64,000 nt of DNA from Marisa cornuarietis (lineage: Eukaryota; Mollusca; Gastropoda; Architaenioglossa; Ampullariidae): the NCBI GenBank assembly GCA_004794655.1, contig SMMW01000614.1, positions 3,474,501-3,538,500 of the forward strand, read 5' to 3'. A program made the position numbers and the translations under genes. This document shows positions 35,701-47,700 of the stretch, in pieces; positions within the stretch are counted from its first letter, which is position 1, and each line of letters opens with the position of its first letter. A model generated the notes under the pieces. It was not told the DNA's origin and did no database searches. It worked only from the letters and a program-made list of their open reading frames with translations.

Positions 35701-38700
35701 TCCAGAGCCTCCTCTCCAGCCACAGTCATGTTTCTCCGCATCTGAGCCCGCCTCTCTTGTACATTTTGAACTGCAAACAGTAGAATCATTACAGCATAAA
35801 AACAGGTAGTCTGATCCAGCATCGCATCATCAAGCAGATTTCTTCCTTCTAAGCTTTTTTTCTTTGCTGCTGGGCAATAAACATTTTTTTATCTGCATTC
35901 TTAATTCATCCATAAAATATTGTATAAATATGTGAAACATTAACAGAGCAGTCCACACATGTATATGCACTATATTTAATAATTTTTAGCCAAAGTCTAT
36001 GTAAACAACTGGGGATGAACATATGGTCATGCTAGAGGACAGATACCCTACAGAAGCTTGGATATGGGGCTACACAGATGGATCAGCTACAGAGACAAGT
36101 GGGAGAGCTGGAGCAGGTCTATACATTAAGTATCTATGTGGGCAGAGACAAACAGCAGCACTGCCAATAGGACTTCACTTCTCTAACTTTGAAGCCAAAG
36201 TTAAAGCAATCATCCATTCAGCAAATATAATCCAAAACAAAATAGATGAAGACATGAAGACAACCAAGTTGTCTTTCAACAGATGCCCTTTTCTGTAATA
36301 GAAGCAGCCTCAAAGTGCAAACTGTAAACCTCAACTGCCTGCAAATCACACCAGTGGACCCCCTTGCAATGTGAAATGGTAATGAGGAAACGGATGGGCT
36401 AGCAAAACAAGATACAGAACAACCACAAGATGGGATCTGTATTATGGATATAAAGACCATGATCAAAGAAATCTACAGCCCAGCATGACAAAATAACAGC
36501 TACAAGCAACTGTCCAGACAGGAACAGGTGACCATATTTAGACTCAATACTGGGTACAACAAACTAAGCCATCAGATGAATCGAAAACTTGTGCCATCCC
36601 CCATGTGTCCCTCCAAAGAAGCAGAGCAATCTGCAGAACATATCAAGACTGCAAAAACTTCCAAGCTCTGAACCAGTCTCCCTTTCAGTATAAGTTATAT
36701 GGTTCAGCATAAGCCCATATTTATACATTTCATAAAAAAAACCCGATGGCCTGTTTCATCCAACTGTTATGCATAAAAAAATATGCTAAAAATTATACAT
36801 AAATCAGAGTGTTACCATGGATTTTTTCCCCATCTTCCTCTGTCAATTCATCGAGAGACTGCGAAGAGACAATCTTGCGGCATAGTAAGTCATGGGGGCT
36901 ACTGCTTGGTGACGAGTCCCGGGACTTACTGCTGCCACTGGCACTGTCAGTGTCACTGCCACCTGTTTGCTGCACAGTGTGTGTGGCTGTCTGGGACCAT
37001 GCCCGAACTGGACTTCTGTACTTGTCTATGCAAATGAAAAAAACTTTCATTGCATTCATTAATCATGTAGTCTTAATCCGTCAAGCAAAAAAACCCCTGT
37101 ATATTCTTATTACATAATCTTTAAGTTTACATCTGTAAAATTGACTCGGTATCTATAACTTTGTACTATAAAAGAGTATCTAAGGTAGAGATAAAGCTTT
37201 TGAAGACAACACAGCCTACCTCTGCGAGGTGAGGACACAGGTGAGCCTTCATTTGAATGCATGTGTTCACCAGAAGATCCATTAGAGTGCACACTAGTCT
37301 TTCTTCCTTCACCAGCTCTGTGAAACATAAAAAAAGCACAAACAAATAATGACTAGGCAACAATGACAACGTTCTTTTTTCACTTTTTTGACAAACCTGG
37401 GATTGTAATTACTTGACTTCTGTAATCGTCAGACTGACATTTTTCTCCACAAACACACAACTAGCGGAGTACATTTTACACTGACAGTGTATATCTTGAT
37501 ATAAAATATTATTTCACAATATCTGGGTGAATATCTGCATTCTGTTTTCAAGATATAAACATCCTCATGCAAAAAATGAGGTCAACAGTACAATCATCAG
37601 GATTATATACGGATACTTTTATGCTGACAATGGTACAGCCAATGAAAGAGCTGGGACAAAATGTTAATTAGGCATATCTGCTACAAGCATGACATCACAA
37701 ATATGAACTCTTGGTGATTTTGGTAGGAATGTTTCTCTAGAACAAAAGTGGGGTATAACCCAGATTTTGAGAAACAGTATAGCACGCTAAGCTTTGTCTA
37801 GTCATTAGAACAAATTTGCACTCAAACAGACCTTTAATCCTTTCATTCCCCTTAACCTTTCATGATGACTAACCATTCCAACTGGAAGTGTTTATCATTT
37901 TGCCATTGCCTGAATGCTACAGGGTGATAAGCCGTATAATCTAAAGCAACTGTACAACCTCGCAGTTCTCTTGTCAATGTCTTGTGTGAACCAGGATATC
38001 TTGCCAGACCATTTTCACTCCCTACTGTGTCTTGGGAAAATTTAGTATAACAGTAATTGCCTGTTGTCAACGAAAGAGTCTCAAAAAAAAAAAAAAAAAA
38101 ACAACCATTTTTGGTGGTAAAATTTCTTTCTTCGAGTACTTACCAGATGACATGACTATATGGAGATCACCCTCTAGCTACCTCAAATCCAGCTGTCCAA
38201 ACCCGTGCACCACGGTAGGACTTTAAAACAGCTCAGCTCCCTTCCATCCCACCTGTCTCGCTAGTGAGCCTCTCTACTCCAGTTTTAAGCCTGGACTGAG
38301 TCTGGAACCCACTGCGGGGAGGCGGGAGGGAGCTAGCTGTCATGTCATCTGGTAAGTACTCGAAGAAAGAAATTTTACCACCAAAAATGGTATTTCTTCT
38401 TCGTACTGTACCAGATGACATGACTATATGGAGAATAACTAACAGGCGGTGGGAGTGGTTGCCCACCCTGTAAGAACACCTACAAACATCCATAGGTGAA
38501 CATCAAACAAAAGAAATCACACCCCAAATCCAGCCGGGCTGTAGAGTGAGGCCGCCTTGACTGAGCTATGCAACGCTGCCATTGGACCTGTCAGGCAGGT
38601 TGCCGTATCTACTCCCTGCTCTGCTGCTGATACCCAGCCAACTGTCACCAATGAGTCAGGATAGGGTGCAAGATCCGTAGGTAGAACCTAGTGATGCACA

Positions 38701-41700
38701 CAATAACGCCAGCCTATAGTCCAAATGATTATAGCGCTGGATATCCCGAAGGCTGGGCTAGTGGCAATCGCTCAAGCCTCAATGCACGAACCTTCCAACT
38801 GGGGAAGCTGCTGTCAAGCATCAGTGCAAAACCGCCTGCACTACTGCTAACCCCCAGGCTGTAACAGATTGCACTGAGAAAACTTCTGTTTTACCATTCC
38901 ACGCTGGTAAGAACCGACAGATGCCACCCTGAGCGAGGCCAACCTCTTGGGGTAAATCTGGAGTGTTCTCACTAAATCCTGTGGTAACCTGATACTTCAG
39001 GCCTGTTCTTGGAAGTATGAGTAGCATATTCTCCTAGGACCCTGTTCTGGAAGAGTAATCTGAGTCAGTAAGGCAGGATTATGCGTAAGGATATGAAACC
39101 CTTACCCCCACACTGTCAGCAAGTCAAAACTGAGTATCTCAAGTCTCAGATAGTGTAGCCACCTCTGCTCCAAATGCTAACACTATGTCTGCCCTGCCAG
39201 AAGCTTAAAGGAGACCGGGATAACGGCTCAAGAACTGTCGAGTTCCAGCGGTAAATACCCATCCTCCAATCCCAAGAAGGGAAGAGAGTGCAACCTACTG
39301 GTTGAGGGCTAACAAACTTGTCAGCAGGGCAGAACATGGCTATTGGCCCCCATTCTATTGACCGCCAACGACAGAATGTATCTGATAGCATGGCTTTATA
39401 GCCTTCAATAATAACGAGTTCCAAAGTCTTATTAAGAATCACAGACCATTCTGCCTAGAACATATCCGAAGGATCCCGTCCATAACTAAAGTCTGCTTCT
39501 TTTAACCATGAAGGTGGAGGGCTTTCTAGTGAAAGCAAAGGGCTCCACCACCTCTCTAGATCAATGTCGACTTCAGCATAAACACGCTTGCACGCACAGA
39601 AGTAAAGAAACTTTCAGCTGCTCAATACTTTTTTTTTTTTTTTAAATGGACCGCTTCATAATAGAGCGTGTCATCCCTGCGACGGGACCATGATTAACGT
39701 TTCTCTGTATCGCTCCATTTCAGGGTAAGTACCACACACAGACGGCAGTGGAGGGGGGTGGAGGTGTCCAGCCTACTACACAGCGCTGAATACCGTTCAT
39801 GATACATGCATAGCCCAATTCGATACAGACAGCTTCTTAATAATTTAACAACTACCAGACAGGTAACGTCTGACACCACTGGGCCCGTAAATTCCACAGG
39901 GGAGGGGCAGAAGAAACATTCTTTCATGCCCCCCACCCCCTACTACAGCGGTTCTCAACCTGTGGGGCGCGCCCCCCAAGGGGGGCGCGACGTGCTGACA
40001 AGGGGGGCGCGGAGGCAGTCATTATTTTAAGTTTCTCACATCTCAAACTGGTAATAGTGAAATTAGCTTGCTAAGGGGGGCGCGCGGACGTGCCTTTTTC
40101 GTCATGGGGTGGGGGCGTCAGAAGAAACAAGGTTAAGAAACGCTGCCTTAGATGACTCATTCGCCAGGTTCCCTTGTAGAAAACGTATTTTCTACCTTTA
40201 GTTAAGCTTTTGTCGGACCACCAACAGTGCACTGGTCAAGTTACCACCGCTCCAGTTAATAGCCGGAAAGGATGGTCAAGGCGGGTGGCTATAAATCTTA
40301 ACCAGTGGCACGTGGCAAGCCGACCTCAACAGGACGGCCAAGTCGAAGATTTTAGTATGTGTCAGCTTCCCTGAATCGGTCAAACATCAAAGGGTGACAA
40401 GGGACACCCCACCTGCAGGTAGAGACAACTGGGCCTCTGAGCAAGAAAGGTTGACCACGTTCTAAATTTGCGTGCTGGCGAGAGGAGGTCCGCATCGCGG
40501 AGACATTACTATTGCGCGACAGTGAGACCCAACCTTTACACTCCCGTTTCCTTTACTAATTTACTTGCTGGGTTCCGTAAAGACAGCAGTTTTAACAAAA
40601 ATTTGAAGGTGAAGTACACGTGTTTGTTCTGGTGAAGATAGCCATGGATAAATTTGTGAGACGAAAATGAACTGATTGCGGTGGCTTTTTGAAAAGAAAA
40701 AGAGAAGAAACGAGTGATGTGCAAGTTTTGGGTGCTGGAGCCGATGAAAAACCAGGAAGGCCTGCTACAAAAGTAAGAAAGTATGACAATGAATACTTGA
40801 AAATCGGTTTTACCAACATTGTTGTTGATGGTAAAGAACGGCCACAGTGTGTTGTTTGCCTCGCAGTATTAGCTCCAGACAGTATGAAGCCAAACAAACT
40901 ACGGCGCCATTTGGAAACTCGACATGCGGAATTTGCTTGCAAACCTCTCGAATTTTTTGAACGAAAATTGCAAGAATACAAAAGAGACAAGAAAACATTT
41001 GCCTCACATACATCCATTCCTAAGAAAGCTTTGATGGCTTCGTATCAAGTTTCCTATCGCATTGCTCAAAACAAAAAAGCACATACGATCGGAGTCATTA
41101 ATACTGCCTGCAGCAATGGACATTGTACGGACCATGATAGGAGAAGATGCTGCTACGCAACTGCAAGCCATTCCTTTGTCAAATGACACAGTTCGCCGGA
41201 GAATAACCGAGATATCTGAAGACGTGTCTGATCAGTTGATTAGTCGTATAAAAAGCCACAATTTTGCTTTGCAGTTAGATGAAGCTACTGACACTGCAGG
41301 TGACTCACACTTGATTGCTTACATTCGTTACGTGTGGGAAAATAATCTTCTGGAGGACTTTTTATTTTGCAAGAAAATTGAATGCAGAGCAACCGCCCAA
41401 GATTTATTTGCGATTGTTGATGACTTCCTTAAGGACCAAGGCACTTCCTGGAATTCCTGCGTCGGCTTATGCACAGATGGCGCTCCTGCAATGGCTGGAA
41501 AGAAACAAGGGTTGCAATCTCTTATTAAAAAGGTTGCTCCAGACGTAGTTTGGACTCACTGTATGATCCACCGTGAAGTTCTAGCTTCCAAAGATTGAGT
41601 GTTGATTTGAACACAGTGTTAACGGATGTCATCAAAATGGTGAACTTTGTGAAGAACAGTTCTGCCAGATCTCGCCTGTTTTCTCTCATATGTCAAGACA

Positions 41701-44700
41701 TGGGAGCCAACTATGATGCGCTGCTCTTGCGAATCAAGGTGGTTGTCACGTGGAAAAGCTCTCACGAGAATCTTTGAATTGCGGGAAGAATTGTGGGTGT
41801 TTCTGAACGAAAACTCTTTCAACGAAGCCGACCTGCTTAAGAACGACCGATGGCTGCTACTAATGGCATATTTATCGGACATATTTGAGAAGCTGAATGT
41901 TTTGAATGCTTCTATGCAAGGGAAAGACATGACAGTATTACAAACAACCGATAAGATTAATGCTTTCGTCCGAAAAATTTCGTTGTGGAAGGAAAAGATA
42001 CGCCAAGAAAATGTTTTTGATATGTTTCCGTGCTTGTGTAAGTGCAAGACTGATATTAATTTGAATATTGAACAGGTGAAGAACGTTATTATTTCACATC
42101 TAAACGGACTTCAAGAAAAGTTTCAGCATTACTTTGCTGAAATTGATGTAACTAAATATGATTGGATTCGTAATCCATTTCTTGCTGATCCAAGCACAAG
42201 CGGGTTGTCTACGGAAGAAGAAGAGCAGCTTATCGACCTTTCGAGTGACCAGTCCCTGAAAATGGTCTTCCAAACAACAACAGTGCCGAAATTCTGGATT
42301 GGCGTCAACGGAGAATATCCTCTCCTTTCTCACAAAGCGATGAAAGTTCTTCTGCCTTTTTCAACATCGTATATGTGTGAGCAAGGATTTTCAGCATTGG
42401 CAGCACCGAAGTCGAAATACAGAAATCGTCTGGACGCAGAGGCTGATCTACGAATAGCAGTGGGTACTAACATCGCACCCAGGTTTGCTTCTCTATGCAG
42501 CAGAAAGCAGGCTCAACCTTCTCATTAATCAAGGCGAGTGTCCACAAAAATTATTAAAATACTATTTATTAGCACCGCAGGATTTGCTTTCGTAATATTT
42601 CATTGGCAATTTTACTTCTTGTAGATACGAACTTTGTTCTTCCGGTGTTGTATTGATTTTCTAAGGAAGCCTTGTCAAGGGACAAAGAAATCTGTTGTAT
42701 TGGCATTGTATTTATAGATCCATATTTGTGTATTGATCAAGTGAAAACGACATTATTACCAATGTTTACAAAATTTTAACTCTTAATTAGGAGGCGTCTT
42801 TTCACCTTCCAAGTAGGACCTTTTATAGTTAATACCGTTTTCGCGAGAGGCGTCTGCAACAAGATCGACTCAAAACGCTCTCTTGGACCCCCTAGTTACC
42901 TAGTAAATAGTTGGTTCGGGGGGAAGGGGGGCGCGGACGTACCATTTTTTGTCGAGGGGGGGCGTCACAAGTAAAAGGTTGAGAAACGCTGCCCTACTAC
43001 TTCTCTAAGAGAAACGTAGCGGTGTCGGGGAACCCTCTTTCTGGGTAGTGGGATATTATTAGCTGTTCTAGCCTTACCTTATATTGCTCTAAGATAAGAG
43101 CAATTAACAAGCCGAAGCGAAAACCTTCCCGCCGTGTTTCGTCTCTGACCACCTGCATTCGCAACATTGTCCCTTTCAGTAGAAGAAGCGGTTAACTTCA
43201 CAGGAATAAAAAGGACGCCAGGCTGTCAGTACTGCGCCTATGATAGCAGAAAACCACACTTCACAGGCCTCACACGGCATATCCAAAGGAAACGAGGTAG
43301 CTGCCACACGTCTGAACTGCGTGAAGCCGGGCTTAAAACTGGAGTAGAGAGGCTCACTAGCGAGACAGGTGGGATGGAAGGGGGCTGAGCTGTTTTAAAG
43401 TCCTACCGTGGTGCACGGGTTTGGACAGCTGGATTTGAGGTAGCTAGAGGGTGATCTCCATATAGTCATGTCATCTGGTACAGTACAAAGAAGAAAAAAA
43501 AATCAAGGATGAAGCAGATGCAATCTTTCAAATTTTTCAGTTATGTACAGGTACCACTTACTTCTGTCCAGGAACATAGGGCTCAAACATGAACTCTTCT
43601 GTTTTGTGAGGGCGAGAAGCGCCAGCAGGCAGTCGCATGATGAACTCAGCATACTGGCTTCCAGGCTCGTATTCTTTGCTGCTGTCACTCAGCATCTGAT
43701 ACTGTGAATACAAGCAGAAATATCATGTGACATAAGACTTCTACAAGCACTTTTAGAACTTGTGTATGAACCAAACCTTTTCAAGGGAGTTAATACAAAA
43801 AAGAATAAACGCGTGCATGGTACTGTAAGGTGTGGGGACTTGGACAAATATTTCTTCACTCTTATGCCTCCTTCCTGATTTTATCAAGGTTTTGCAGAGA
43901 CTGACCAATAAGTGGATGATAAATTTTAAACTGCTGCACTAAAAAATAAAAAAATATATAGTGATGGTCAGTAAATGGTAATGAATGCCTATGGACTTGC
44001 AGAATATACATGCACTCATTAAGGTGATGGTTTTTATATACATATATATACCTATATGCAACAGAAAAAGGCTATTATAAAAAATGTACAGTTGCTAGTT
44101 TACAGCAAGCACACATAAGCTGACCTGAATAGGTAAAGGTGACCATACAGTGTGCAGCAGGTCAAAATATTCCACAGCTACCTGGAAGAACATCCACCAA
44201 TGTAACTGATATCATAAAGTTGCTTTATTATTATTAACATAAATTGGTGTCTTCATTTGAACACAACAGTCTTTTTCCTACGACAGTATGTCATGTGATA
44301 ACCACACTCACTTTTTTTTTAAACAAGTGATTGATCAGCTGGATAATCATAACTATTCCCTTGCAAAGAACAGCAATGTCTATTTAGAAAAATCATGCTA
44401 TTCTTGATTAAAATGAAAATTATTATGAGCATGTTCACTTAGATTTTTGCGTCTTACCGAAATAAGTTATACTTTTGTAAAACTATGACAGGATTTTAAC
44501 TGCAGTGAGATAAGATTTTACCATGTTCATAAGGTCATAAAATTCGCAATAGATTTTTCACAGTAATCACACATCAGTATGTTCAAAAATAATTTATGTG
44601 CTGTATAAACACTGATGTATACCATTTCATGACAGTAGAAACAAAAATTAAAAAAACAACTCACAGTTCTAATGTCTTTGTCACACAGAAGGATCTGTTC

Positions 44701-47700
44701 TCTAAGTGTTGCTAACAGCTCACCCTGAGAAAGAAAGGCCATCAGATAGATTATGCACAAAATTTCTATGACAAGCAGCACATTCAACACAGACAGCACC
44801 ACACTCATACACACGTGCATACACTCAAACAGCTTGTAGAATTTACAGTTAAATATTAACATGGACAAAGATGTGCCTGACAAACCAGACATTTCAGTTA
44901 ACATACCTTTGTTTTCTCAAGAGCTCTTTGTCTCAAATTTGCTTCAGCAACACAAGCCTTGTAAGTTGTTTCTGCTTCAGCAGCCTGGACAGAAACAATG
45001 AATGACCTCTTAAAATTACATATAAAATTATTACAAGCAATCATTGCCATTTGACATTTGAAAATGTTCTTGTGCATTGCATATCCTTTGCACAAGCATA
45101 TACACAATCACATATAAAGAAAGTGCAATTAAACAAGAAGCTTTTTCTTTCTGTAAATTTTTTTAAATGTTAAAAAAATGAAGTCATACAGGAAAACAAC
45201 ATACTTTATGCATGGTCTCCTCCTCCAACTTTTTGCGTTTATCAAACTTCTCACTGTCAGATTTCAAGACGGCTTCTCTGGCCCTTTCAAACTCCTGCTG
45301 ACGGCTTATATACATAGCTTGTGCCTTTCTGAGGTTACTGACTGTCTCATGCTGCACAAACATTTCAGTACAGACCAGTTATGAGCAACTAAAGAAAAGG
45401 GACAGAATAGAAGATGTTTAATACGCTGTGATGGTTGAATTACACAAAAAATAGGTAATAAATATACTGAAGATGTATGTGCATCTTTATATATATATAT
45501 ATATATGTTTATGGAAAATACAACAGCACCTTTACAGAAAATGTGTATGATAAGACAGCATTTTTTAGGGTTTGTAATGGTCCATCCTAAACCAAGAAAG
45601 GAAATCTTATCATTAGGAATTAGGTATCCACAAATTTAAATCACTTGGAACTGAACACAGAACACAGATTTACATAACATGTACTGACTAAAAAAAAAGT
45701 AAAATAAGTTCAATAAATGTATATAAAGATGGTGGTAGTTACCAATTCAAGTCCAACATGATACTGGATGAGAGATTATTATTATACAAAACACTTTGAT
45801 AATCTTAAAGAAACTGAATGTGTAGAGAAAAAAAAACTAGGCATCTAAAGGTAAAGTTGCCAAACTATTAACTTTTGGTTTAGTCTCATCCCACTTATCC
45901 TTGGCTAACCAACACATTTCTGAAATTTACCCTGAAATATCTGAGCTCTGATGGACAGATAATTTATTATGTCCCAGCCTCTGCTGCATTTACAAATTTT
46001 GTGTTTTCACATTGTAGGACTGGAGAGACTATCTGCTGTTCTTTTACATATTAAAGCAATTGTAATTTATCTCACCAAAACATTATTTAAGTTCATTAGA
46101 ATAACTTTGATTAAAACATTCTGCATTGTGCCTTCATTATTGATTTCTCAGCTCATTGTGTTGGGGAATTGGACAGCTGAGTGATCAGAGCATTGGGGTT
46201 ACAAACCAACCGGCGCTCTGGTTGGATACCCCTGTAGTGCAGCTCGCTTTCCCTTAGTCAACCCATCTGGCAGTAATGGGTATCTGACTCCACAGAGAGT
46301 TGGGGGAGGTAAAGCAGCAAGGGAGAGGGCATAGGCACCCCCTCATATAAAGCTGGCCCCAAGAAAGGTGAGGACTCTAACATCTAGCTCCCACCCCACG
46401 AACAACCTAAAAAGGGTTCAGGGATGAACTTTACTTTCATGGTGTTCTATTTTGCTTTGCTGTGAGACATGGATTTCTCCTATGTACTCCTGATTTTTCT
46501 TTTTTTCTGGACTGAGATACCCCATCTACCCACCCTACCAAACCCCTGCCCCTATTGTCAACTTATGAGCCTTCTGTTTATTAGCCTTTGATCTTGCCTG
46601 GGGTAAGTGGGGCAGGCAATGTGGATCCCCCTTTGTTCTGCCTGTAGAACTTCAAAATGTTTGTAGACACTGCTCATGACATTCTTCTTTTTTACCTGGG
46701 TGGAAATTTTTTTTCCAGAGATTACAAGCCTTAAGACCGTTATAGAAAATCTTGTATTTAGTACATCTTGATTAACAATGGAAAATACAAAGTAGACAGA
46801 GGCACAAACTTACAAAATAAACTGCAAACAGAAAAAAATGTAAAAAATACTTACCATTTTCCTAACCTCTTTGTCCCAAGCTTCTTTGACAGACTTCCTC
46901 ATTCTGTCATGCTCGTTGCGTCTTGTAAGCAACAGCTATAAATAAAAATATTTACCTTTACCAACTTAACATCTTCAACAGGTCTAAGTTCAACACAAAT
47001 AAGCAGACAGCTGAAGTTTGTGTTCATTCTCTTAAATTTGTGTCAGTGTGATGCTGGAAAGTATAGATCAGGTAAAGAATATTTTTTTAAAAGCGGTCAC
47101 ACTACATTTATTTGATGACTGGTTCCCCAAAATCCTAATAAGTATTTTACATGAATAAAAAATGCCTAAAGATAATGGCACTAAAACAATGGAATTAAAA
47201 AACAACAACAACAAAAAAAAGATTTATTAGTGATAAAGAATTTGAAATCTCACCTCCACAAATTTAGAAGTATGCAGCACCGCTTGGGTAGCTTGTAAAT
47301 TGGCAGCAAATTCAGCATCCTTGACAGAAAGTCGCAAGTACATATTAAGACATATAACAGTAAAGTGCCAAATCAAAAATTAAGCATCTGCTCCCTTCTC
47401 CAAATGACACAATTATATTCCCAGCAACAGCATTGTGTGCAGCAAGACAAGTGAGTAGCCTAAAAAGTTAATCTGCAACCATTCAAAGAGCAGAAAGAAA
47501 GCACCGTTCAAATAAACCAAACATCTCATTTGAAGCATCCTATCTGAAGCATTGTGGTATCTGCTGGACAAAGTATCGGAGGCTGACAGGTACATTTTTT
47601 TTCTGCATGCCTGCTAAAAGTGCTTTGCATTTGTAATGAAATTAAAACTGTGATGCAGAACAATTTAAAAAATGCATAAGTACATGCCTGAGCATATGTC

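Larger units (their letters stand above)
38104..43495. mobile_element. 5.4 kb inverted-repeat element, host of a nested hAT
   Basis: About 170 bp at 38143-38312 (starting CCAGATGACATGACTATATG) recurs almost perfectly in inverted orientation at 43320-43475, so these are long terminal or subterminal inverted repeats. On the left side 38104-38156 is itself inverted at 38339-38391, giving a small palindromic unit. The motif then restarts at 38393-38433 (TTTCTTCTTCGTACTGTACC), which matches the extreme right end. Inner sequence 38434-39945 and 43000-43310 is unusually GC-rich for the window. A short frame at 43167-43388 has a Cys/His cluster (CQYCAYDSRK and HIQRKRGSCH). A 19-A run abuts the left end. 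Superfamily not assigned. Confidence 0.7.

Noticed and set aside
36023..36298. Plus frame as a host exon or gene
   Set aside because: It reads as RNase H of a non-LTR retrotransposon and is followed by frameshifted remains of the same element.
35682..37025. C1 domain in the linker exons
   Set aside because: No His followed by spaced Cys pairs in any frame of these exons; only Ser-rich and Arg/Met-rich sequence was seen.
40643..42528. Domesticated host gene of the ZBED5 type
   Set aside because: It lies between intact hAT ends with an 8-bp duplication and carries several frame breaks, so it is an element pseudogene.
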